Below, in pieces: positions 35,429 to 44,812 of a stretch of DNA of 64,000 nucleotides. The DNA comes from Chloroflexota bacterium (lineage in GTDB: Bacteria > Chloroflexota > Anaerolineae > Anaerolineales > Villigracilaceae): contig JABFGC010000002.1 of NCBI GenBank assembly GCA_013112685.1, forward strand, positions 1,932,902 to 1,996,901, given 5' to 3'. A model generated the notes under the pieces. The model searched no databases, had not been told where the DNA came from, and saw only the letters and a program-made list of their open reading frames with translations. Each line of letters begins with the position of its first letter. The stretch's first letter is position 1. The position numbers were made by a program, and so were the translations under genes.

Positions 35429-36040
35429 ATGGCAGTGGAAATCGTTTCATGGGTTGCGGTTGCGCTGATCTTCGTCACCGCCACCGCCATGCTCATCAGC
35501 CGCGATTGGCGCATCAGCCTCGGCGCGCTTGCCATTCTGTATCTCGCCGCGTTCTGGCTGGTGGCCCGTCACCTGCCGTTCGCCATGAGCACGGCAAAAC
35601 TCATCGCCGGCTGGATGGTGGTCGCCACGCTCGGCATGACCCGGCTGAGTCTCACAGAGGCGGAGGGGCAGGAACAGGATACGTTCTTCCCGCGCGGGAT
35701 CGGGTTCCGCATCACGTTGATGGGCATCGTCGCGCTCGTGACCGCGGGAGCCGCGCCCAACGTCGAAGCCGCCATTCCCGGCATGGGGATTCCGGTCATT
35801 GCCGGAGGGCTGTTGCTCATTGGCGGCGGCGTGGTACATCTCGGCGTCACCTCGGATGTGTTGCGCGCCATCCTCGGTCTGCTCACCTTGCTGGCGGGGT
35901 TTGAAATCCTTTACGCGGCGGTGGAGAGTGCGATTCTGGTCACGGGCTTGCTGGCGGTGGTCAATTTGGGATTGGGCATCCTCGGTTCGTATCTGCTGGT
36001 GGCGGGTTCTTCCCCGCTGGAAAGCGAGGAGGAGGCATGA
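35429..36040 (+). CDS. HyfE/NuoK-like small membrane subunit
   Basis: A 203-residue protein with six predicted helices. The order (short helices, a soluble loop TEAEGQEQDTFFPRG, then GLLLIGGGVVHLGVTSDVLRAILGLLTLLAGFEILYAAVE) resembles hydrogenase-4 component E, whose second half is NuoK-like. The acidic residue in LAGFEILYA matches the NuoK glutamate. It lies one base after the upstream antiporter-like gene and its stop overlaps the next ATG (ATGA). Assignment rests on layout and the GFEILY segment. Confidence 0.6.
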   Translation: MAVEIVSWVAVALIFVTATAMLISRDWRISLGALAILYLAAFWLVARHLPFAMSTAKLIAGWMVVATLGMTRLSLTEAEGQEQDTFFPRGIGFRITLMGIVALVTAGAAPNVEAAIPGMGIPVIAGGLLLIGGGVVHLGVTSDVLRAILGLLTLLAGFEILYAAVESAILVTGLLAVVNLGLGILGSYLLVAGSSPLESEEEA

Positions 36041-37434
36041 CCGCGCCCATCCTCTGGATCGTCGCTCCGTTTGTCGTCGGCGTATTCGTTCTGTTTTTCC
36101 TGCGCGACCGCTTCTCCGCCTGGATCGGCGGGACCACCTCCGCCGTCCTCGCTTTGATTGCGCTGGTCATCCCGATTGACACGGCGCTTTTGATCGGCTC
36201 GGTCTCCATCAAAATCTCGCCTGCCATTCAGTTCTTCGGTCGCAGTTTTGAGCTCAACACAGCGGACGGTCCCCTGCTCGCCATGATCTACGGACTGGCG
36301 GCGGTGTGGTTCTTCGGCACTGAAGCCTCCGGCACGGCAAACCGTTTCGTCTCGCTGGGTTTGATGATCGTCGCGTTGCTGACCGCTTCCATCGCGGTCG
36401 AGCCGTTTTTGTACGCCGCGCTTCTCCTGGAGGTGGCGGTGATGCTCGTCATTCCCCTGCTCGTGCCGCCCTATCAAAAGCCCGGGCGCGGCGTGGTGCG
36501 CTTCCTCATCTACCAGACGCTGGCGATGCCCTTCATCCTTTTCTCCGGCTGGATGCTGGCAGGCGTGGAATCCAGCCCCGGAGACCTGGGGACCACCATC
36601 CAGGCTGGCACGATGCTCGGCTTGGGGTTTGCCTTTCTGTTCGCGGTCTTTCCGCTTTACAACTGGATTCCGTCACTGATGGAGGAATCCTCTCCCTATG
36701 CAACCGGTTTCCTGCTTTGGGCTTTGCCCACGTTCACGGTCATCTTTGCCCTGGGCTTTTTGGACCGCTACACCTGGCTGAGGACTACCCCGCAGATCGT
36801 CAATGCCATGTTGTTCTCAGGCGTGTTCATGGTCGCCAGCGGCGGGATCTTCGCCGCGCTTCAACGGCACATCGGACGCATCCTCGGCTTCGCCGCCGTC
36901 GCCGAAGCGGGCTTGCTCCTGCTGGCATTGGGGTTGCAGACGAACTCATTCGTCGAAATCGCCTTCCTCACGCTCATCCCGCGCGGGCTGGAACTGAGCG
37001 TTTGGGCGCTGGCGCTTTCGATCATCAAGCAAAAAGCCTACTCCCTGCGCTTCAACGAAATTCAGGGACTTGCCCGCAAATATCCGGCGGCGGTGACATC
37101 CCTGCTCTTCGCCCATCTCTCCGTGACCGGCTTTCCCCTGCTGGCGGGCTTCCCGTCCCGGCTGGCGCTCTGGCAGGAACTGGCGGCGCAATCGCTTGCG
37201 GTTTCCTTTTGGGTTTTTCTGGGTCTGTTTGGCTTGCTGACAGCCGCCGTCCGCACGCTGGCGGTCTTCGTCATGGCGGAGGCGGATGCAAAATGGGAAT
37301 GGAACGAGACCTGGGCGCAGACGGCAATGCTTGGCATTGGGGCGGGCGGACTCTTCCTCCTCGGTTTGTTCCCGCAGGCAATGCAGCCCTTCCTCGCCAG
37401 CCTGCCGACTTTGTTCGAGCATCTCGGTCAATAA
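36037..37434 (+). CDS. NuoN/HyfF-like membrane subunit with altered channel residues
   Basis: A 465-residue, about 13-helix protein of the proton-conducting transporter family. TM5 retains a Glu in YAALLLEVAVMLVIPLL. The usual FPLHxWLPDAHxxAPSP segment reads FPLYNWIPSLMEESSPYATG, with His replaced by Tyr and no second His. ALQRHIGRILGFAAVAEAG replaces the usual KRxLAYSSI block, with Arg for Lys. LLFAHLSVTGFPLLAGFPSRLALW corresponds to the TM12 region. The third gene of a compact trio. The substitutions suggest a structural or differently gated subunit. Confidence 0.72.
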   Translation: MTAPILWIVAPFVVGVFVLFFLRDRFSAWIGGTTSAVLALIALVIPIDTALLIGSVSIKISPAIQFFGRSFELNTADGPLLAMIYGLAAVWFFGTEASGTANRFVSLGLMIVALLTASIAVEPFLYAALLLEVAVMLVIPLLVPPYQKPGRGVVRFLIYQTLAMPFILFSGWMLAGVESSPGDLGTTIQAGTMLGLGFAFLFAVFPLYNWIPSLMEESSPYATGFLLWALPTFTVIFALGFLDRYTWLRTTPQIVNAMLFSGVFMVASGGIFAALQRHIGRILGFAAVAEAGLLLLALGLQTNSFVEIAFLTLIPRGLELSVWALALSIIKQKAYSLRFNEIQGLARKYPAAVTSLLFAHLSVTGFPLLAGFPSRLALWQELAAQSLAVSFWVFLGLFGLLTAAVRTLAVFVMAEADAKWEWNETWAQTAMLGIGAGGLFLLGLFPQAMQPFLASLPTLFEHLGQ

Positions 37435-37452
37435 GCCGTTTTGACCAAAGGG

Positions 37453-37458
37453 TATAAT
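37453..37458 (+). promoter_or_regulatory. -10 box (TATAAT) of the coiled-coil gene
   Basis: Perfect TATAAT 23 bp before ATG 37481, with GGAG ribosome site between. A TTGACC lies too close to act as its -35. Confidence 0.4.
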
Positions 37459-37480
37459 TCAGCCACTCTGGAGACCTCCA

Positions 37481-38676
37481 ATGGAATTTGAACAGATCGT
37501 CAAACGCCTTGAATTTCTCGATAAACAACAACGCGAAACCAGGGACACCCTCGCCGCTTTGAAGGAACGCACGGCATCCTATGAATCTTCTGTAGATGTG
37601 GTGTCCAAACAGATCAAGGCGCTCAGCAAACAGATCGCAGACCTCGCCCCCATCCCCAAGCGCGTGGGCCCAGTTCGAGACGCTCATTGGCAAACAGCGC
37701 ACCGACCTGGTCAAGATGATCGAAGAGGCGGAGAAGACCCATACGCGCACCGAACGCGACATCACCGGGGAATACCGCGCCCAGTTCACCGAGATTCAGA
37801 AGGCGCTCGAACAACTCAAGACCCAGGTCAACCCGGCTGAAATCAAAAAGCAGTTCAAGGAGCGCGCCGACGAAGCCAAACGACTGCAAACGAACTTCAA
37901 CGAGTTTGTCTCCAGGTTCGAGGAGGTCAAACGCGCCAACGACGACGTCAAACACGCCTTGCTGGCGAACGAGGAGGCGCGCAAGAACGACCTGAAACGC
38001 ATCGCCGATATGCAGGGGGAATTGACCGCCCTGCGCAAACGCATTGACGAACAACGCGACAAGACCACCGTTCAAACAGATAATATCCGCGTCCTCGAAA
38101 GCCGCCTCACCGACCTGCTCGCCTCCGAAATGGAACGCAAACAGGCGCAAGCCGCCTTCATAGACCAGCAGAGCGTCGCCCAGATAGACCGAGAGCGCGC
38201 CTTCAAGGACTGGCAGGATAAATTCGCCGAATTTCAAAAGGAAGCCGCCGGGCTGGACGCCCAGATCCAAAAACTGGATGAAGCCCTGCGCGGCGCGAAA
38301 AAAGCCCAGGATGCCTACGTGGAACTCAACACCAAACTCGAGCGCCGCATCAACGAAGTGACCGAAATGCAGCGACTCGCCGAGGAACGCCTGCGGCAAG
38401 AATGGATCACCTTCAAAGCCGACGAACAGAAACGCTGGACCCGGGTACAGCCTCTCCTCGGAGGAAGCCTTCCGCGACATCCGCAAGGAGATCGGCAAGT
38501 ACGAGAGCAATGTCAACTCACTGAATGAGATCACCCAGGTCTTGCAGGACCAAATCCACCAGACCACCGACGCCTCGGAAAAACAATTGCAGGAATTGAT
38601 GAACGTGGTGCACGAGTGGATGACCACCTATCAACGCATCATGGGGCATGGGAAGAAGACGGTAAAGAAGGGATGA
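37481..38676 (+). CDS. Long coiled-coil protein, two frameshifts
   Basis: About 398 residues, almost wholly predicted coiled coil (for example FLDKQQRETRDTLAALKERTASYESS and KDWQDKFAEFQKEAAGLDAQIQKLDEAL), rich in Glu, Lys, Gln and Ala with no cysteine and no membrane segment. Frame breaks at about 37668 (as-read GGGCCCAG, plausible GGACCAG) and 38443 (GGACCCGGG, plausible GGACCCGG) are each one extra base; the heptad pattern continues across both. It ends at TGA 38676, ahead of a terminator. No family recognised; it could be a structural or SMC-like scaffold protein. Confidence 0.75.
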
Positions 38677-38726
38677 GTAACGAGCAAAACGAGTAATGAG
38701 GAATCAAGGGCAGAGACGAGGAAAAG

Positions 38727-38754
38727 GTGGAGACCGGGCGGTTTCCACTTTTTT
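38727..38754 (+). terminator. Rho-independent terminator after the coiled-coil gene
   Basis: GTGGAGACC (38727-38735) pairs with GGTTTCCAC (38740-38748) over a GGGC loop, with one G-U pair, and is followed by six T. Confidence 0.85.
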
Positions 38755-38782
38755 GTTTTCAAATTGTGGTTAAATTGAACAC

Positions 38783-40679
38783 ATGAGAGTTATCGGTACG
38801 GCAGGTCATGTAGATCACGGCAAATCCACGCTCATCGAAGCGCTCACCGGCGCACACCCAGACCGCCTCAAGGAGGAAAAAGCCCGTGAGATGACCATCG
38901 AACTCGGCTTTGGCTGGCTGACCCTGCCCAACGGCGAGGAGGTCGGCATTGTGGATGTGCCGGGTCACCGCGACTTCATCGAGAACATGCTCTCCGGCAT
39001 CGGGGGAATTGACGCGGCATTGCTCGTCATCGCGGCGGATGAAGGCGTGATGCCGCAGACGAGGGAACATCTCGCCATTTTGGATTTGCTCCAGATTCCC
39101 GCCGGGCTGATCGTTTTGACAAAAACCGACCTCGCCTCGGACTCAGCCTGGCTTGATCTCGTTGAGACGGACGTGCGCGCCGCTGTGAGCGGGGCCCGTG
39201 CTGCAAGACGCGCCCATCCTGCGAGTCTCTGCAAAAACCAAAACGGGACTCGAACCCCTAATCTCCGGCCTTCAATCTCTCCTCCAACAAAAACCCGCCC
39301 GCCCCGACTTGAACCGTCCGCGCCTGCCGATTGACCGCGTCTTCACCATGAGCGGATTCGGAACCGTCGTCACCGGCACGCTGAGCGACGGTCATCTTTC
39401 CGTTGGGGATGAAGTGGAAATCCTGCCGGGCGGTTTGACGGGCAGGATACGCGGACTGCAAATGCACAAAAGGAAAGAGGAAAGAGCCGTCCCCGGTTCG
39501 CGCACCGCAGTCAACATCTCCGGCGTGGATACGGAACAGATCCGGCGCGGCAACGTGCTGGCGCATCCCGGTCAATACCAAGCCGTGCGCCGCATTGACG
39601 CGCGCTTCCGCGCCCTGAAAGAGATCAGCAAGCCGCTTGCACACGGCGATGAAGTCAAGTTTTTCGCCGGCGCGAGCGAGACGATTGCCAGCCTGCGGCT
39701 GCTCGGCGCGGAGGAACTGGGCGCGGGCGAAGAAGGCTGGATTCAACTCGAATTGCGCGATCCGCTCGTTGCCGTGCGCGGCGACCGCTACATCCTGCGG
39801 AGACCCTCCCCCAGTGAAACGCTCGGCGGCGGCGTGGTGGTGGATCATCAGCCCAAGGGCAGGCACAAACGCTCTGATGCCGATGTGCTCAAATCTCTGG
39901 AATCGCTGGCGCAAGGCTCGCCCGCAGACATTTTGCTCGAAGCGGCAACGGCGTTGCAGATCGCACCCATCAAAGAGATGGCTGCCAAATCGCGGCTGGA
40001 ATCTGCGGCGGCGGAATCGGCTTTGCAGGAACTGATCGGCAACGGTCAACTCGTGATGCTGGAAGAAGGCGAATCCGGCGCAAACAGCGAGGCGCTGGCA
40101 ATCTCCCTGCCGCATTGGAACAACTTGAAGGAAAGAATCTTGCAATTGGTCGAGTCGCATCACAAGCAATATCCCTTGCGGCGCGGAATTCCGCGCGAGG
40201 AATTAAAGAGCAAACTGAAACTCACGCCGAAGGTATTCAACGCCGCCCTTTCATTTCTCGCCGTCCATCGCTCGATACTCGACCAGCGCGGAGCGGTATC
40301 CAAGCCGGGGCATGAGATTCGCTTCAATGGAGGGGAACAGGTCAAGGTCCAGGCATTGAGGCGGAAGTTCGAGTCGAATCCATATTCCACGCCGAGCGTC
40401 AAGGAATGTCAGGCGGAGGCGGGCGACGAAGTCGTCAACGCTTTGATCGAGTTGGGCGAGTTGGTCGCGGTCTCCCCGGAGGTCATCTTCCGCAAAACGG
40501 ATTACGACGAAATGGTGAACCGGGTGAACGGGAGCATTCAGCAGCGCGGACAGATTACGCTCGCCGAGGTGCGCGATATGTTCGGGACCACGCGGAAATA
40601 CGCGCAGGCGCTGCTGGAGCACCTGGATGGAATCGGCATGACCATGCGGAACGGGGACGCGCGCACGTTGAGAAAGTGA
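38783..40679 (+). CDS. selB: Selenocysteine-specific elongation factor SelB, one frameshift
   Basis: About 632 residues. SelB brings Sec-tRNA to in-frame UGA codons by binding a SECIS hairpin. GTPase motifs are G1 GHVDHGKS (8-15), the SelB-typical EMTIELGF switch, G3 DVPGHRDF and G4 TKTD. The beta-barrel domains include [22 protein letters not shown], and the C-terminal 250 residues form winged helices ([14 protein letters not shown] ... [25 protein letters not shown]), the SECIS-binding part absent from EF-Tu. The break at 39193-39198 is GGGCCC where GGACC restores [18 protein letters not shown]. No selA, selD or tRNA-Sec is in the window, but a probable UGA-containing gene is at 58416-58904. 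Confidence 0.93.
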
Positions 40680-40685
40680 AGAGCG

Positions 40686-42740
40686 ATGCAGGAAATTTTG
40701 AGGACTATTTTCAAACCGCCCGTGTTTGGAAACGACGAGGACAACCACCAGGCATACCTGTTGAATGTGATCCTGTGGGGCTTGGTCGTCATACCCATAC
40801 CGTACGTGCTTTATTATTTGATCTTCGCGCCGGAGGGCATGACCCGCGCGTTGATCCAGTCCGCGGCGGGCGAAACGATAAACGTCATCCTGCTGGTTTT
40901 GCTGCGCCGGAGGTTCGTTCGAGCCGCCTCGTATATTCAGGTATCTTCCTTTTGGCTTTTCCTGACCGTTTCCGCTTTCACCGGCAAAGGCATCCACGAC
41001 GAATCCTACCTGCTCGGATACCCGCTCGTGATTGTGATTGCGGGACTTTTGCTCGGGGGGCGCGTCGCGTTCGTGACCGCGGGTCTCTCCCTGCTTTCGG
41101 GGCTGCTGATGGTCCGTGCCGAAACGAGCGGATGGATCGTCCCGTCTCTGCGCCCGCCCCTGGAAACCTGGACCGTCAGCCTGATCGTTTTTCCCATGGG
41201 CGCCATTCTGCAATACCTCTCGACCCGCACCGTGACCAGGGCATTGGACCGCGCGCGGCTAAGCGAGGAACGTTACAGGTTGATCTCCAACGTGAGTTTT
41301 GACTACACCTTCGAGACCAGCGTGGATAAAGACGGCGGGACAAGCCTCGTCTGGGTGGGCGGCGCATTCGAGAAAATGACCGGATACACGATGGAAGAGT
41401 ACATCGCCACCGGCGGCTGGCTGGGGCACGTACATCCCGACGACCTCGAAAAAGACGCCGCCGACATGGCAAAACTGCACCGCAACCAGGAGGTGATCAA
41501 CTCGGAGATTCGCACCTTTACCAAAAGCGGCGAGATCCGCTGGGAACGCATCTTTGCGTTCCCCGTCTGGAACAGCGAAGAGAACCGCCTTGCCAGCATT
41601 GTGGGCGCCGTGCAGGATGTGACCGCCCAAAAGCAGGCGGAGGAACGGGTGATGGAGACCATGCTCCAACAAGCCGCCATTCTGAACAACATCCCCGATA
41701 TGGCATGGCTCAAAGACCTGGAGAGCCGTTACATCGCCGTCAACGAGCAGTTCCTCAAAACAAGCGGACGCAGGCTCGAAGAGGTGCTCGGCAGGACCGA
41801 TTACGACATTTGGTCGAAGACATACGCCGACAGGTACCGCCAGGATGATCTTGAAGTCGTCCGCTCCGGCAGGCGCAGGCAGGTGGAGGAACTCCAGGCG
41901 GACAGCACCGGCAGGGAATACTGGGTGGAGACCATCAAGACGCCCATCCGCAACGCGCAGGACGAGATCATCGGCACGACTGGAATCGCGCGCGAGATCA
42001 CCGAGCGCAAAAAAGCGGAGATGGAACGCGAACGCCTGATCGCCGAACTCGAAACGAAGAACGCCGAACTGGAACGATTTACCTATACCGTCTCGCACGA
42101 CCTGAAAGCCCCGCTGGTGACCATCAACGGCTTCCTGAGTTACCTCGAAAGGGACGCAAGGTCGGGCAATTTCGATAAATTCAACAACGACCTCATGCGC
42201 ATCCACCAGGCGGTGGATAAAATGCAAATCCTGTTGAAGGATTTGCTGGAACTGTCGCGCATCGGCAGGATCATCAACGAGCCGGAAGAGACCGATTTTG
42301 GCGGGATCGTCCGCGAGGCGCTCGCGCTCACCGAAGGGCAGATCCATGCCCGCGGCGTCCGCATCGAATTCGTGGAAGACGGTCATAAGATTTTCGGCGA
42401 CCGCACCCGCCTTGTCGAAGTCCTGCAAAACCTGATTGACAACGCCGCCAAATTCATGGGCGATCAACCCGACCCGCGTATTTGCATTGGAACGGTCACG
42501 AACGCCGAGGGGGAGCCGGTCTTCTACGTGCAGGATAACGGCATCGGCATCGCCCCGCAATACAGCGAGCGGATCTTCGGTCTGTTCAACAAACTCGACT
42601 CGCACTCCCAGGGGTCGGGGGTCGGTCTGACCCTGGTCAAACGCATCGTTGAAATTCACGGCGGCAGGGTTTGGGTCGATTCGCAGCCGGGCAAAGGCTC
42701 GACGTTTTACTTTACCGTGCCGCATCCGGCAACGGGCTAA
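40686..42740 (+). CDS. Membrane PAS-domain sensor histidine kinase
   Basis: A 684-residue kinase. Residues about 28-185 form six membrane helices (7TM-like sensor region). Two PAS domains follow (SNVSFDYTFETSVD...AQKQAEERV and LNNIPDMAWLKDLESRYIAVN...ITERKKAEMER), then a short coiled coil. The HisKA domain has the phosphoacceptor His in FTYTVSHDLKAPL, and the HATPase part shows NLIDNAAKF (N box), DNGIGI (G1) and GSGVGLTLVKRIVEIHGG (G2). It starts six bases after selB. No response regulator is adjacent, so its partner is unknown. Confidence 0.92.
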   Translation: MQEILRTIFKPPVFGNDEDNHQAYLLNVILWGLVVIPIPYVLYYLIFAPEGMTRALIQSAAGETINVILLVLLRRRFVRAASYIQVSSFWLFLTVSAFTGKGIHDESYLLGYPLVIVIAGLLLGGRVAFVTAGLSLLSGLLMVRAETSGWIVPSLRPPLETWTVSLIVFPMGAILQYLSTRTVTRALDRARLSEERYRLISNVSFDYTFETSVDKDGGTSLVWVGGAFEKMTGYTMEEYIATGGWLGHVHPDDLEKDAADMAKLHRNQEVINSEIRTFTKSGEIRWERIFAFPVWNSEENRLASIVGAVQDVTAQKQAEERVMETMLQQAAILNNIPDMAWLKDLESRYIAVNEQFLKTSGRRLEEVLGRTDYDIWSKTYADRYRQDDLEVVRSGRRRQVEELQADSTGREYWVETIKTPIRNAQDEIIGTTGIAREITERKKAEMERERLIAELETKNAELERFTYTVSHDLKAPLVTINGFLSYLERDARSGNFDKFNNDLMRIHQAVDKMQILLKDLLELSRIGRIINEPEETDFGGIVREALALTEGQIHARGVRIEFVEDGHKIFGDRTRLVEVLQNLIDNAAKFMGDQPDPRICIGTVTNAEGEPVFYVQDNGIGIAPQYSERIFGLFNKLDSHSQGSGVGLTLVKRIVEIHGGRVWVDSQPGKGSTFYFTVPHPATG

Positions 42741-42775
42741 TTCCAATCACCATCGAAAAAAGAAAAGGAGATTCC

Positions 42776-43450
42776 ATGTGCGGAAGATTTACACTTACGG
42801 TTGACCCCGCCGATTTGAAGGAAACCTTCGAGAACTACGAATTCCCGGCGCAGTTCGCGCCGCGCTACAACATCGCGCCCACCCAGCCGGTGCTTGCCAT
42901 CCCGAACGACGCGAAGAACAAGGCGGACTTTTTCCTGTGGGGCTTGATCCCCTCGTGGTCGAAGGACCCGTCCATCGCCAGCAAACTCATCAACGCGCGC
43001 GGCGAAACTATTGCGGAGAAACCGTCCTTCCGCGGCGGCTTCAAATACAAGCGATGCCTCATCCCCGCCGACGGCTTCTACGAATGGAAAGCCAGCCCCG
43101 GCGCGAAAACCAAAACGCCCTACTTCATCCACATGAAAGACCGCAAGCCCTTCGCCTTCGCCGGTCTGTGGGACGAGTGGCAGTCGCCGGACGGCGGCTC
43201 CCTCCGCACTTGCACCATCATCACCACCGAACCCAACGAGTTGATGTCCGCGCTGCACAACCGAATGCCCGTGATCCTGCACCCAAAGGATTACGATCTC
43301 TGGCTGGACCCCTCGCCTCAGACTCCCGAAAAACTGCTCCACCTCATCAAGCCCTTCCCCGCCGACAGGATGTCCGCCTACCCGATCTCGACGTTGGTCA
43401 ACAAACCGGATAACGACCGCCCCGAACTGATCGCTCCGCTGCATCCTTGA
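42776..43450 (+). CDS. SRAP (YedK/HMCES) abasic-site DNA-crosslink protein
   Basis: A 224-residue SRAP protein that shields abasic sites in single-stranded DNA by forming a thiazolidine link through Cys2. The start MCGRFTL exposes Cys2 after Met removal. NARGETIAEKPSF, KRCLIPADGFYEWK (Glu in YEW) and SALHNRMPVIL (His) supply the remaining catalytic residues. AAAGGAG sits just before ATG 42776, which decides the start. Full length and intact. Confidence 0.95.
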   Translation: MCGRFTLTVDPADLKETFENYEFPAQFAPRYNIAPTQPVLAIPNDAKNKADFFLWGLIPSWSKDPSIASKLINARGETIAEKPSFRGGFKYKRCLIPADGFYEWKASPGAKTKTPYFIHMKDRKPFAFAGLWDEWQSPDGGSLRTCTIITTEPNELMSALHNRMPVILHPKDYDLWLDPSPQTPEKLLHLIKPFPADRMSAYPISTLVNKPDNDRPELIAPLHP

Positions 43451-43489
43451 GATCTGCCGTGCAAACGCACAGGGCGTTGAATCTCCAAA

Positions 43490-44749
43490 ATGCGAAACCT
43501 CAAACTTTGGCTTACCAGCCGGTTCCCCGCGCTCTCTTCGCGCGACTACGTTCTCTTCATCATCGGGCAGTTCATCTCCGTCATCGGCACGTGGATGCAA
43601 GCCACCGCCCTGCCGTATCTCGCATATCGCATCTCAGGCCGTCCGCTGGATCTGGGGCTGATCGGATTCTCGAACACCCTGCCCACCCTGCTGATCGCGC
43701 TTCCCGCCGGTGTGCTGGTGGAGCGCTGGGACAAACGCAAGGTGGTCATCATCCTGCAAGCCGTGATGTCGGTGCAGGCGTTCGGTCTGGCGTTTCTGAC
43801 GTTCACCGGTCAATTGCAAATCTGGCACATCGTCCTGCTGGCGTTCCTCTACGGCTCGGCGGTAGCGGTGGAAGTGACCGCGCGCCAGGCAATGCTGATC
43901 GAACTGGCAGGCAGGGAGGCATTGCCCAGCGCCATTGCGCTCCAGACCACGGCATTCAATCTGGGGCGCATCCTCGGTCCGCTGATGGCGGCGGGGCTGA
44001 TCTCCGTCTTTGGGAACGAGGGCAGCGTCTTTCTGGCAAACGGAATCAGTTTCATCTTCGTCATCACGGGTCTGTTTTTTGCGCGCACCCGCTTCAAGGT
44101 CGAGAATGAGGCGGCGAAGTCCCAGGGCATGGGCAGCGATTTCAAGGAGGGACTGGCGTACATCCGCTCGAGCGCAATCGTCCTGTCCGCCATCCTCATG
44201 TCGGCGCTGCTTGGATTCTTCGGCATCCCCCTGCTTCAGCAAATCCCTGCCGTCGCGCGCGACATCCTCCAGCCGAGGCTGATCGTCGAAGCGATGATCG
44301 CAGCGCGCACCAGCAACCTGTACATGGCGCAGGGCGTCGGCGCGGTCACGGCGGCATTCATGATGGCGTATCTCGGCTCAGCGGATAAAAGCAAAACCCT
44401 GCTTTGGGGACAGATCCTTTTCATCCTGCCGGTCATCCTGCTGGGCAGCACCACGAATACACTGCTCGCATACGCTTTGCTGGTGTTCATCGGCTGGGGC
44501 ACGGTCATCCAACTGGTCAGCATGAACACGACCATCCAGGTGCGTGTGCCGAACGAATTGCGCGGGCGCGTTTTCAGCGTGTACTTTTGGGCGCTGCAGG
44601 GCGTCGCCCCGTTTGGGAGCATTCTGATCGGCTGGATCGCCCAAACCTGGGATGTGCAGACTTCGATCGTCGCCGGGGGCGTGACCTGCCTGGTTGGGAT
44701 CGCAATCTTGAGGCTTATCTTCATGCGGAAAACGGACGCAGAGGCTTAA
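43490..44749 (+). CDS. Major facilitator superfamily transporter
   Basis: A 419-residue, twelve-helix MFS protein of the enterobactin-exporter/DUF894 type. The N-terminal half shows QFISVIGTWMQATALPYLAYRISG and GVLVERWDKRKVVI (the loop 2-3 motif), and the second half NTTIQVRVPNELRGRVFSVYFWALQGVAPFGSILIGWIA, typical of this group. It exports or imports small molecules by proton exchange; substrate unknown. It starts about 40 bp after the SRAP gene. Confidence 0.9.
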   Translation: MRNLKLWLTSRFPALSSRDYVLFIIGQFISVIGTWMQATALPYLAYRISGRPLDLGLIGFSNTLPTLLIALPAGVLVERWDKRKVVIILQAVMSVQAFGLAFLTFTGQLQIWHIVLLAFLYGSAVAVEVTARQAMLIELAGREALPSAIALQTTAFNLGRILGPLMAAGLISVFGNEGSVFLANGISFIFVITGLFFARTRFKVENEAAKSQGMGSDFKEGLAYIRSSAIVLSAILMSALLGFFGIPLLQQIPAVARDILQPRLIVEAMIAARTSNLYMAQGVGAVTAAFMMAYLGSADKSKTLLWGQILFILPVILLGSTTNTLLAYALLVFIGWGTVIQLVSMNTTIQVRVPNELRGRVFSVYFWALQGVAPFGSILIGWIAQTWDVQTSIVAGGVTCLVGIAILRLIFMRKTDAEA

Positions 44750-44775
44750 GGCAGAATAAGTCTTTTCACCCTCAC

Positions 44776-44805
44776 TTGACGCTGATTTTTTTGCCATGTT
44801 ATCAT
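44776..44805 (+). promoter_or_regulatory. Sigma-70-type promoter of the M23 peptidase gene
   Basis: TTGACG (44776-44781), 18-bp spacer, TATCAT (44800-44805). The predicted transcription start falls at about 44812, so the ATG at 44813 is essentially leaderless; this excludes the ATG at 44804 that overlaps the -10. Confidence 0.5.
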
Positions 44806-44812
44806 GATTCCC

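Noticed and set aside
36037..37434. Calling the antiporter-like trio a hydrogenase-4 or complex I operon
   Set aside because: No catalytic or iron-sulfur subunits are in or next to the module, and key channel residues differ.
37623..38627. Minus-strand ORF opposite the coiled-coil gene
   Set aside because: Mirror of a Glu/Lys/Gln-rich coiled coil, which yields a Phe/Leu-rich false protein.
39193..39198. GGGCCC hexamer itself as the error-prone motif
   Set aside because: GGGCCC also occurs in intact frame at about 34789 and 58327; the expected sequences at the breaks point to GGACC instead.
41259..42746. Long minus-strand ORF opposite the histidine kinase
   Set aside because: Shadow of the kinase reading frame, which has complete HisKA and HATPase motifs.
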